Shown here piece by piece: positions 1 to 5,815 of a DNA stretch of 21,156 nucleotides. The notes beneath the pieces are model-generated. The model made no database searches. It was given only the letters and a program-made list of their open reading frames with translations, and had not been told where the DNA came from. The first letter of the stretch is position 1, and each line of letters begins with the position of its first letter. The position numbers and the translations under genes are program-made. This DNA is from a virus, in IMG/VR virus record IMGVR_UViG_3300032087_000758, positions 1 through 21,156 of that record. One strand, written 5' to 3'.

Positions 1-2
1 GG

Positions 3-323
3 GCAGAGGTTGTTCTAAGGGGTTGGGCTGCTATGGATGCAGAAGCAGAGCGTATGGGCGCTCAGAGAGCTTCTACTGACATATGGGAGTTTGAACTAGA
101 TGGTAAGCCGTATGCAATTATGAAAGATGGTAGAAGCTGGCAAAAGATTAAAAAGGATAGGCCAGAGTTGGAGCTGTTGACCATGAGGGAAGTAATACTA
201 GCTTATAAACTTCTAAGCGAAAGTAAGTTAGGATCGTTTGAGCAGTCAGTAAAGAAAAGCTTTCCAGGTGCTGAGATAGTTGACTTACAAGGAAAATTCT
301 TTGACGATCCTATACCATTTTGA
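3..323 (+). CDS. 3' end of an unidentified protein with an SSB-like C-terminal tail (5' partial)
   Basis: The frame is open to the left edge of the window, and the ten codons before the first ATG (position 33) read like normal coding sequence (AEVVLRGWAA), so the gene probably starts outside. If ATG 33 is the start, AAGGGG at 17-22 would be its ribosome binding site at a spacing of 10. I do not recognise the family. The visible 96-106 residues are mixed charged and predicted soluble, with a helical stretch around MREVILAYKLLSESKL. The last residues, FFDDPIPF, strongly resemble the acidic, Pro-Phe-ending tip of bacterial single-strand-binding protein (DDDIPF), a tail that docks replication and repair partners. 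With the terminator just downstream, this suggests the last gene of a DNA-metabolism operon; that role is inference. Confidence 0.7.
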   Translation, partial: AEVVLRGWAAMDAEAERMGAQRASTDIWEFELDGKPYAIMKDGRSWQKIKKDRPELELLTMREVILAYKLLSESKLGSFEQSVKKSFPGAEIVDLQGKFFDDPIPF

Positions 324-329
324 TAAAAT

Positions 330-380
330 GCAGAGACTAGTACAGGTATTCCATTTCCGTCTGTTACTAGTCCACACTGC
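330..380 (+). other. Bulged stem-loop between upstream gene and terminator
   Basis: GACTAGTACAG (335-345) pairs with CTGTTACTAGTC (361-372): eight pairs, a one-base T bulge at 364, then three more pairs, with a 15-base loop. GCAG (330-333) and CTGC (377-380) can add four outer pairs across an internal loop. It starts six bases after the stop codon and ends five bases before the terminator stem. It could be an mRNA 3'-end structure, part of a small RNA that ends at the terminator, or an operator. The pairing is seen; any function is inference. Confidence 0.5.
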
Positions 381-385
381 TCGAC

Positions 386-417
386 TGCCCAGCGCTCAAA
401 GCGTTGGGCATTTTTTT
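386..417 (+). terminator. Strong intrinsic terminator
   Basis: TGCCCAGCGC (386-395), loop TCAAA (396-400), GCGTTGGGCA (401-410), followed by seven T residues (411-417). The ten-pair stem has one G-T pair. It lies 62 bases after the first gene's stop and 55 bases before the small terminase start, so it separates the upstream module from the packaging module. Confidence 0.93.
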
Positions 418-472
418 AACAATTGATTGAAAATGTGGTATGGTTTATCAAAAGAAAAAAATGAGGGTGCAG

Positions 473-937
473 ATGGCAAAGAAACCAGTAAAGATTGATG
501 CTGACTTGATGCATAAGATTGCAGACAAGTTAGCTGTTGGAGAAACATTAAAAGATATTCTTAAATCACCTAACATGCCAACGTATCAAGGTGTGATGCA
601 AGCTGTGTTGCGTGATGATGATTTGTTTGAAATTTATAGGCGTGGACGTGTCGCTCAAAGTGAATGGCATACAGATCAAATCATACGGTTAGCACAAGAG
701 CCTTTACCAGAGTTTGAAGATAACAGGCTAGCTAATGCAGAAGTGCAACGGCGCAGACTTGAGATCGATAGTTTAAAGTGGACGCTAGCACGTAACATGC
801 CTTGGGGTGTGCGTGATAAAAAAGAAGATGCACCGCAAGCACAAGCGTTTACAATTAGCTGGGCTGGTAAAGATGTTGAGGTTAATGCATTGATTGATGA
901 CGACAAAGAAGAGGAGCAAGAGGTTGTTAAGCATTAG
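473..937 (+). CDS. terS: Terminase small subunit (Sf6-like)
   Basis: A 154-residue protein that would recognise the phage DNA packaging site and present it to the large subunit. The start at ATG 473 (MAKKPVKIDADL) is chosen because GAGGG at 463-467 lies five bases upstream; the longer reading from ATG 440 has no such site and adds a lysine-rich stretch. The N-terminal half (LAVGETLKDILKSPNMPTYQ) is the helix-turn-helix-like DNA-binding part typical of small terminases. The segment NAEVQRRRLEIDSLKWTLAR, with the later MPWGVRDKK, matches the VQRxRLxxDxxKWxxSKL...YGDK pattern of the Sf6-like family. The tail is very acidic (DDDKEEEQEVVKH). The large subunit follows after a spacer and one small gene. 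Family is from remembered patterns; confident. Confidence 0.82.
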   Translation: MAKKPVKIDADLMHKIADKLAVGETLKDILKSPNMPTYQGVMQAVLRDDDLFEIYRRGRVAQSEWHTDQIIRLAQEPLPEFEDNRLANAEVQRRRLEIDSLKWTLARNMPWGVRDKKEDAPQAQAFTISWAGKDVEVNALIDDDKEEEQEVVKH

Positions 938-1097
938 CGCAAAACATGTGTATATTACACATCCTGTCATTGATAGCTACGCGCGTGAAACAGATATATG
1001 CAAATGTGTGAATGTGTCAGCAGTCAGAGCAGCGCAACCACTACATCTTGTGGTTTGCAAAAACTGCATAGCTCCTACAAAAGCTAAGTCATTGTAA
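897..1097 (+). CDS. Possible small cysteine-pair protein overlapping terS end
   Basis: An open frame of 66 codons from ATG 897, overlapping the last 41 bases of the small terminase gene in another frame. Its C-terminal half has CKC, then 17 residues, then CKNC, a spacing that could bind a metal ion. Against it: no well-placed ribosome binding site (GAGG at 878-881 is 15 bases from the ATG), alternative start GTG 948 also lacks one, and the same DNA carries a palindrome and a hairpin. I do not recognise the protein. It may be a chance frame. Confidence 0.22.
   Translation: MTTKKRSKRLLSISAKHVYITHPVIDSYARETDICKCVNVSAVRAAQPLHLVVCKNCIAPTKAKSL
946..962. promoter_or_regulatory. Perfect 7-bp palindrome, possible operator
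   Basis: ATGTGTA (946-952), TAT, TACACAT (956-962) is a perfect inverted repeat beginning nine bases after the terS stop codon. It has the size and symmetry of a dimeric repressor or terminase-binding site, but it could equally be a short RNA hairpin. Only the symmetry is seen. Confidence 0.35.
1020..1067 (+). other. Nested bulged hairpin in the terS-terL spacer
   Basis: Inner stem: GCAACCAC (1034-1041) pairs with GTGGTTTGC (1050-1058), eight pairs with a one-base T bulge at 1056, around the eight-base loop TACATCTT. Outer stem: GCAGT (1020-1024) pairs with ACTGC (1063-1067). There is no T-tract after it, so it is not a terminator. It may be a packaging-site or mRNA structure. Function is inference. 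Confidence 0.4.
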
Positions 1098-1100
1098 TGA

Positions 1101-1139
1101 TTAAACAATATTGCATAGTTAACATAATGTATATTATAC
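1101..1139 (+). promoter_or_regulatory. Weak candidate promoter for the terminase-head operon
   Basis: An AT-rich stretch about 100 bases before the 65-residue gene. TTGCAT (1111-1116) could act as -35, with TATTAT (1132-1137, spacing 15) or TTATAC (1134-1139, spacing 17) as -10; TTAAAC (1101-1106) with CATAAT (1123-1128) is another pairing. ATAAT-GTAT-ATTAT (1124-1137) is also an inverted repeat. No phage-type consensus promoter was recognised anywhere in the window. Confidence 0.28.
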
Positions 1140-1175
1140 GAAATACGTTTAGCTATGTATTCTGTGCATACCATA

Positions 1176-1188
1176 CCCCCACCCCCCC
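1176..1188 (+). repeat. C5-A-C7 homopolymer tract
   Basis: Five C, one A and seven C in a row, the longest single-base GC run seen in this AT-leaning window, in non-coding DNA 37 bases before the ribosome binding site of the next gene. The complementary strand carries G7-T-G5. The rest of the 938-1238 spacer holds the palindrome, hairpin and promoter-like sequence listed separately. Confidence 0.6.
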
Positions 1189-1238
1189 AGATTTGCGCCG
1201 CCACTTCTATACACGTATATCATTAGGAGTAGGGTAGT

Positions 1239-1436
1239 TTGATATACTCTGACTTGACTCCTGACCAGCAAGCGATGCTTAACCATCTTACAGAGTTAAG
1301 AAGAGGGATAGTCGAGGGTACTAGCATATCAAAGCAATTTGAAGCAGCCGTATTGCTTTTGGATCTTTACGAAGCTATTCTAGAAGTTAACGGCATATTA
1401 ATTTATGAGAACCAACAAAAGGTAACCGAGCATTGA
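1239..1436 (+). CDS. Small helical protein upstream of terL (TTG start), related to the protein at the right edge
   Basis: A 65-residue protein that starts at TTG 1239, with AGGAG at 1225-1229 nine bases upstream; the first in-frame ATG (residue 13) would cut off the conserved part. Its N-terminal segment DLTPDQQAMLNHLTELRRGI lines up without gaps with DMTDEQQMFVRHISDLERKI of the partial gene at 21036: eight of 20 residues identical and most others conservative. The remainder is hydrophobic and helix-prone (AAVLLLDLYEAILEV). It overlaps the large terminase start by four bases (ATTGA), so translation is probably coupled. Function unknown. It resembles small coiled-coil phage proteins of the kind I recall as DUF6447, from memory only. 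Confidence 0.75.
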   Translation: MIYSDLTPDQQAMLNHLTELRRGIVEGTSISKQFEAAVLLLDLYEAILEVNGILIYENQQKVTEH

Positions 1437-2710
1437 CCCATATACAAATACCGTATGAGCCAAGACCGTTACAAATGCGTTTGCATAACGAGATGCAAGA
1501 AAAGCGCTGGGGAGTTGTTGTGTGTCACCGCCGTTTTGGAAAAACGGTCTGGGCGATCAACCACATTTTGCGCGATGCGTTACTTTCTGGAAAGACCAAC
1601 CCCCGATATGCCTACATGGCACCCACCTATCGCCAGGCAAAGAATGTAGCCTGGGATTATATAAAACATTTCGCTGGTGGTATACCGAATGTGAAGTTTC
1701 ACGAAACTGAATTGCGTTGCGACTTACCAACAGGCGCTCGTATTAGTTTGCTTGGCAGTGAAAACCCTGACAGCCTCCGAGGTATTTATTTGGATGGTGT
1801 TTGCATGGATGAGGTTGCTGACATGCCTGAGAATGTGTTTCCGGAAATTATACGTCCAGCGTTATCGGATCGAAAGGGTTGGTGTGTATTTGTTGGTACG
1901 CCAAAGGGTCACAATGCTTTTTATGATTATTATGAACAGGCTGCATCAAATGAAGATTGGTTAGCGGCTGTATACAAGGCTAGCGAGACCCAGTTGTTAG
2001 ACAGAGAAGAGCTTGACGCAGCCAGAGGCATGATGACAAACGATCAGTATATGCAAGAGTTTGAGTGTTCTTGGAATGCGAATGTGCCAGGTGCTATCTA
2101 TGGCAAGGAGCTAGAAGAGGCTACATCTGGTGGCAGGGTAACGAATGTACCGTATGATCCGTCTGTGCGTGTTGATACGTGGTGGGATCTTGGCGTTGGC
2201 GATAGTACAAGCATTTGGTTTACGCAGACGGTTGGCAGGGCTGTGCATGTTATCGATTTTTATGAAAATAAAAACGAGGGTTTGCCGCACTACTGTCATA
2301 TATTAAATCAAAAAAATTATTTGTATGGTACGCATAATGCGCCGCACGATATAGAAGTGCGCGAGTTGGGTAGCGGTAAGAGCCGAAGGGAAGTTGCTTG
2401 GGATCTGGGGTTGAATTTTCGCGTTGTTCCTAAGTTGCCTTTAGAAGATGGCATCCATGCGGCACAGATGTTGATACCTCGATTATGGTTTGATCGTGAG
2501 AAGTGTAAACATGGGTTAGAGTGTTTGCGACAGTATCACAGAGCGTACAATGATAGAACAAGGGCGTTTAGGGCAAACCCTGTTCATGATTGGAGCAGCC
2601 ACGCTGCTGATGCATTTCGGTATTTTGCAGTAGGACTGAGGGAGACTGGCCCGACAATGAAAGCGCCACAAATGCAAGCGATGTCTGATTATGACCCATT
2701 TGCCGCTTAG
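1433..2710 (+). CDS. terL: Terminase large subunit
   Basis: A 425-residue ATP-driven DNA packaging motor and nuclease that docks on the portal. ATPase domain: Walker A CHRRFGKT (residues 31-38), Walker B GVCMDE (122-127, with D126 and E127), and coupling motif VGTPKG (154-159). Nuclease domain of the RNase-H-like Terminase_6C type: WWDLGVGDST around D252 and D257, DFYE near D275, APHD at 303-306, and the final SSHAADAFRY with D393. Start is TTG 1433, overlapping the previous stop; the conserved PYEPRPLQ segment lies before the first in-frame ATG (residue 15), so a later start would be too short. Both ATPase and nuclease key residues are present, so it looks functional. The last 20 bases overlap the next gene. 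Confidence 0.95.
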   Translation: MTHIQIPYEPRPLQMRLHNEMQEKRWGVVVCHRRFGKTVWAINHILRDALLSGKTNPRYAYMAPTYRQAKNVAWDYIKHFAGGIPNVKFHETELRCDLPTGARISLLGSENPDSLRGIYLDGVCMDEVADMPENVFPEIIRPALSDRKGWCVFVGTPKGHNAFYDYYEQAASNEDWLAAVYKASETQLLDREELDAARGMMTNDQYMQEFECSWNANVPGAIYGKELEEATSGGRVTNVPYDPSVRVDTWWDLGVGDSTSIWFTQTVGRAVHVIDFYENKNEGLPHYCHILNQKNYLYGTHNAPHDIEVRELGSGKSRREVAWDLGLNFRVVPKLPLEDGIHAAQMLIPRLWFDREKCKHGLECLRQYHRAYNDRTRAFRANPVHDWSSHAADAFRYFAVGLRETGPTMKAPQMQAMSDYDPFAA

Positions 2711-3158
2711 TTATAGGATTGCCAGACATACTGATGCTTTTGAGGTAACAGAAGTTTGTGAGATGTTTCATGCTGAGAGTTATCAGAAGTTTGCTAATTT
2801 TAATTTTGATCAGATGAATGGTTGGATTGAAGATAGAATTGATAGTAATGAAAATAAAATTTTTACAGCTTGGGATGGCGATAAGCTTGTTGGATGCCTT
2901 GTTGGTATGACGTTTTGCTACCCATATTCAAATACACTAGTCGCGGCGGATTATATCTGGTATGTTATACCAAAGTATAGGGGCGGCATGATTGGTGTTC
3001 GCCTGATGAAAATGTTTGAAGGATGGGCAAAAGGTGTCGGTGCAGTGAGTATTACAACAGGTTCTACTTCTGGCATTAAGAGTGAGAGGGGCGCAAAGTT
3101 ATTGCAGCGCCTTGGTTATAATCCTATTGGAATGGTTATGGAGAAGGAATTAGTATAA
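2691..3158 (+). CDS. GNAT-family N-acetyltransferase
   Basis: A 155-residue GNAT fold protein. Motif A, which binds acetyl-CoA pyrophosphate, is seen as IPKYRGGMIGVRLM (residues 93-106, core R97-G98-G99-x-I101-G102), preceded by the beta strand DYIWYV; motif B is AKLLQRLGYNPIG (135-147). N-terminal YRIARHTDA is typical of the family start. ATG 2691 overlaps the end of terL by 20 bases and has no strong ribosome binding site, so coupling to terL is likely. The substrate cannot be told from sequence. Acetyltransferases next to terminase or portal genes are familiar in marine podoviruses; whether this one modifies a virion or a host protein is unknown. Confidence 0.88.
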   Translation: MTHLPLSYRIARHTDAFEVTEVCEMFHAESYQKFANFNFDQMNGWIEDRIDSNENKIFTAWDGDKLVGCLVGMTFCYPYSNTLVAADYIWYVIPKYRGGMIGVRLMKMFEGWAKGVGAVSITTGSTSGIKSERGAKLLQRLGYNPIGMVMEKELV

Positions 3159-3808
3159 TGGGCGGCGCATGTGCAGCAGTATCTAATATAATTTCTGGAA
3201 GAGGGTCATCTTCTTCAAAAGAGGAAAAGAAAAAAACAGAAACGGCTGCTAAAGCAGCCCCAAAAGAAGACACAAGTAAATCTGCATTAACAAAGATGAA
3301 AGATGACTTGCTAATGGATATTGGCGTTAAAACAAAAGATGCTGATTATTTTGCAAGGTTAGATGAGCGCCAGGAAAAATCAAAAGCTTTAGTTGAAAAA
3401 ATGAGAGATGATAAGGGTGATAGAAAGCCAGCCAAGACTGAAGCTGTTGTTCAAACAACCCCAAAACCTGTAGCAGAAACACCAGTTGTTGAGGAGATAA
3501 AGCCACCAGAGCCACCAAAGCCAGTTGCAGAAGCTGAACCTCTTACGCCTGTTACGGAAGTTGATACAACGACTGAGGGCGATAAAGCGCCCACACAGCC
3601 TGATGTTGGGGCTGGCACAACAACTGCACTGGGTGGTGAAGAGGAGGCTGCAAAGTTAGAAAAGGTAGCAGAGGGTGAAGCTGAAAAGAAAGTAGCCGAG
3701 ACTGTACGCAAGGGACGCAGATCTACGATTACTACAACGCCACAAGGCTTGCTTGCTCCGGCTCCTACACGTAGGCGTAGAACATTAATGGGAGGGTTGC
3801 TGTCGTGA
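3158..3808 (+). CDS. Disordered Lys/Glu/Pro/Thr-rich head-module protein
   Basis: A 216-residue low-complexity protein of unknown function. It begins MGGACAAVSNIISG, continues with a Ser/Lys/Glu-rich stretch, a short ordered-looking segment (KMKDDLLMDIGVKTKDADYF, about residues 46-65), then a long Pro/Glu/Val/Thr-rich region, and ends with a basic tail RRSTITTTPQGLL...RRRRTLMGGLLS. I recall similar tails on small proteins beside podovirus portals, without an assigned role. Start ATG 3158 overlaps the GNAT stop (TAATG), with AAGGA at 3144-3148. It is probably a virion or assembly factor by position only. The minus-strand frames here are by-products of the biased composition. Confidence 0.75.
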   Translation: MGGACAAVSNIISGRGSSSSKEEKKKTETAAKAAPKEDTSKSALTKMKDDLLMDIGVKTKDADYFARLDERQEKSKALVEKMRDDKGDRKPAKTEAVVQTTPKPVAETPVVEEIKPPEPPKPVAEAEPLTPVTEVDTTTEGDKAPTQPDVGAGTTTALGGEEEAAKLEKVAEGEAEKKVAETVRKGRRSTITTTPQGLLAPAPTRRRRTLMGGLLS

Positions 3809-4008
3809 TGTATCGGCGCAACATTGCTGGTGAGATGGGGGCTAAGTCGTCTCAGCCAGCCAAGCGCCGTGCAGATATGACTGTTGATCCTTTGGAGCGT
3901 TTACAGCAAAAAATGGCTGGCAGAACTAAAGGCGGCGCTGTAGAGGGGCTAACAGATAATAAAAAGAAAAAGAAACGTTCAATGATGAATAGTATTGGAA
4001 TGATGTAA
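3808..4008 (+). CDS. Small very basic protein upstream of the portal
   Basis: A 66-residue protein (MYRRNIAGEMGAK...) with a strong excess of Lys and Arg, including the run KKKKKRS, and four Met in the last eleven residues. No family is recognised. GGAGG at 3791-3795 serves it; GTG 3805 is also possible, but ATG 3808 forms a TGATG junction with the previous stop like its neighbours. It ends at TAA 4006-4008, overlapping the portal start by one base. The charge suggests contact with DNA, RNA or the acidic proteins made nearby; that is inference. Confidence 0.6.
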   Translation: MYRRNIAGEMGAKSSQPAKRRADMTVDPLERLQQKMAGRTKGGAVEGLTDNKKKKKRSMMNSIGMM

Positions 4009-5606
4009 TGGCACAAGTAAATCCGCTTATTTCACAGCTTGATCGTAGGTTTAAGACGTTGCAAACGCAGCGCTCAAACTGGGAAAAGCATTGGCAAGAA
4101 TTAGCAGATTATATGCTGCCACGTAAAGCTGACATCACAAAGAAGAGAACCCAAGGGGATAAGCGAACTGAGTTAATTTATGACGGAACGGCTGTTCACG
4201 CTGTAGAATTACTTTCGTCCTCTTTGCATGGTATGCTCACTTCTCCAAGCACCCCTTGGTTCTCGATGAGATACCGCGATCCATCATTGCAAAATGATGA
4301 CATGGCTAATGAATGGCTAGAGCTGTGTATGGATCAAATGTATCAAGCGTTCAATAGGTCTAACTTTCAGCAAGAAATCCACGAGCTGTACTATGATCTA
4401 GTTGTGTTCGGAACTGCTGCTTTCTACGTGGAAGGTGACAGGGAAGGGTTGCGGTTTTCATCGAGACATATTGCAGAAGTAACAGTTGCAGAAGATGCAA
4501 ACGGTAAAGTTGATACTGTGTATCGTAAGTTTAAAATTACTGCTCGTGCTGCGGCGCAGCGATTTGGTGAGGAAAACTTACCAACGCAAATGGTAAAGGA
4601 TCTTAAAAATGATCCGCACAAAGAGCATGACTTAATCCATGTTGTATACCCAAGAGGGGAAACAAAAGGAAAGATAGCAAAAAGCAAACCTATTGCATCT
4701 GTGTACTATCACCTTGATTCTAAAGCATTAATTTCTGAAGGTGGCTTTGATGACTTCCCATTTATGGTTCCGCGTTTCAACAAAGACAGTGTAAGCACTT
4801 ACGGACGGTCACCAGCTATGAATGCGTTGCCAGATGTTAAAATGGTTAACAAGATGTCTGAAACAACAATACGTGCAGCGCAGAAACAGATTGACCCACC
4901 GCTGATGGTTCCAGATGACGGTTTTGTATTACCAGTTAGAACAACACCAGGCGCACTAAACTTTTTCCGTACAGGTACAAGAGACAGATTGGAGCCGTTG
5001 CAAATCGGCGCAAACAATCCACTAGGTTTAAACATGGAAGAGCAAAGACGTAACGCAATACGTGAAGCTTTCTTTGTTGATCAGTTGCTCATGTCACAAG
5101 GCCCAGCCATGACAGCGACTGAGGTGTTGCAGCGCAATGAAGAGAAAATGAGGCTTCTCGGGCCTGTCTTGGGCAGGTTGCAATCGGAACTGTTGCGGCC
5201 TCTGATCTCGCGGTCTTTTGCGTTGCTGCTCCGGAATGGTCTCCTCCCTGCTGCTCCGGAGCAACTACAGGGCCAAGACATCGACATTGAGTATGTGTCA
5301 CCATTGGCAAAAGCACAGAAGCTTACAGACCTACAGTCTATGCTTAGAGGCTTTGAGGTAATGATGCAGGTAGCAGAGATTGCTCCTGTTATGGATTATT
5401 TAGATAGCGATAAGCTTGTGCAATATCTTGTTGAGGTTACAGGTATACCAGCAAGAGTTATACGTAGTGACGAGGAGGTTGCTCGTATTCGTGATGAACA
5501 GGCAGAACAGGCAGAACAACAGGCGGCTATGGAGCAGCAAATGATGCAAGCGCAACAGGCGCAACAAGTAGCTCCTATGATTAAAGCTGTAGGTGATTTA
5601 GAGTAA
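4008..5606 (+). CDS. Portal (head-to-tail connector) protein
   Basis: A 532-residue podovirus-type connector that would form the dodecameric ring at one capsid vertex, the channel for DNA packaging and exit and the docking site for terminase and tail adaptor. It shows the head-tail connector family pattern: NWEKHWQELADYMLPRK near the N terminus (about residues 24-40), ELLSSSLHGMLTSPSTPWFSM (about 67-87), ELYYDLVVFGTAAFYVEG (about 126-143) and GRSPAMNALPDVKMVNKMSE (about 267-286). The C-terminal 50 residues are a Gln/Glu/Ala/Met-rich coiled coil ending in APMIKAVGDLE. Length is close to T7 gp8 (536). Start ATG overlaps the previous stop. A GC-rich island lies inside the 3' half (see 5158-5275). 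Confidence 0.93.
   Translation: MAQVNPLISQLDRRFKTLQTQRSNWEKHWQELADYMLPRKADITKKRTQGDKRTELIYDGTAVHAVELLSSSLHGMLTSPSTPWFSMRYRDPSLQNDDMANEWLELCMDQMYQAFNRSNFQQEIHELYYDLVVFGTAAFYVEGDREGLRFSSRHIAEVTVAEDANGKVDTVYRKFKITARAAAQRFGEENLPTQMVKDLKNDPHKEHDLIHVVYPRGETKGKIAKSKPIASVYYHLDSKALISEGGFDDFPFMVPRFNKDSVSTYGRSPAMNALPDVKMVNKMSETTIRAAQKQIDPPLMVPDDGFVLPVRTTPGALNFFRTGTRDRLEPLQIGANNPLGLNMEEQRRNAIREAFFVDQLLMSQGPAMTATEVLQRNEEKMRLLGPVLGRLQSELLRPLISRSFALLLRNGLLPAAPEQLQGQDIDIEYVSPLAKAQKLTDLQSMLRGFEVMMQVAEIAPVMDYLDSDKLVQYLVEVTGIPARVIRSDEEVARIRDEQAEQAEQQAAMEQQMMQAQQAQQVAPMIKAVGDLE
5158..5275 (+). other. GC-rich island inside the portal gene
   Basis: Hand counts give 35 of 60 GC at 5161-5220 and 37 of 60 at 5221-5280, against 20 of 60 at 4681-4740 in the same gene. 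Codons such as CGG, CTC, TCC and CTG, rare in the flanks, cluster here. It contains the perfect palindrome TGCTCCGGAGCA (5252-5263) and GCTGCTCCGGA twice. The reading frame is intact. Confidence 0.6.
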
Positions 5607-5815
5607 TGAAACAGCTAGAAGAGCTTAAATTAGCATACAGACGCACATTCAACACAGAGGATGGGCAAAGAGTATTGAGTGATCTTAAATCTAGGTTTGG
5701 ATTTGAGACAACCACGTTTTCGGGCAATCCACATGAAACATCATTTAATGAAGGTCAGCGAGCAACCGTGTTGCTGATTGTCCGGATGCTGACCGAAGGG
5801 AAGGAACCCAGATGA
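5606..5815 (+). CDS. Bbp19-like small head-module protein
   Basis: A 69-residue protein with the pattern YRRTFNTEDGQRVLSDL...FGFETTTF...P...FNEGQRATVLLIVRML, which matches the Bbp19-like family named after Bordetella phage BPP-1. Such genes sit between portal and scaffold or capsid genes in podoviruses; their exact role is not known to me. Start ATG 5606 overlaps the portal stop (TAATG) and the end overlaps the scaffold start (ATGA), so the three are likely translationally coupled. Recognition is from a remembered pattern, which is quite specific. Confidence 0.8.
   Translation: MKQLEELKLAYRRTFNTEDGQRVLSDLKSRFGFETTTFSGNPHETSFNEGQRATVLLIVRMLTEGKEPR

Noticed and set aside
335-372. tRNA gene in the first intergenic region
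   Set aside because: One long hairpin, no cloverleaf arms, no T-loop consensus.
423-450. Promoter right after the first terminator (TTGATT and TTTATC)
   Set aside because: The -10 match is poor and spacing options do not give a convincing pair; only a phage-specific promoter could be here, and none is recognised.
440-472. Upstream ATG 440 as start of the small terminase
   Set aside because: No ribosome binding site before it, whereas ATG 473 has GAGGG five bases upstream and begins a typical sequence.
3451-3711. Minus-strand 86-codon Ser/Val/Gly-rich frame
   Set aside because: Mirror of the Pro/Glu/Thr-rich low-complexity gene; composition artefact.
5081-5316. Two minus-strand frames over the GC-rich portal segment
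   Set aside because: GC-rich codons lower stop frequency; the portal frame is continuous and conserved here.
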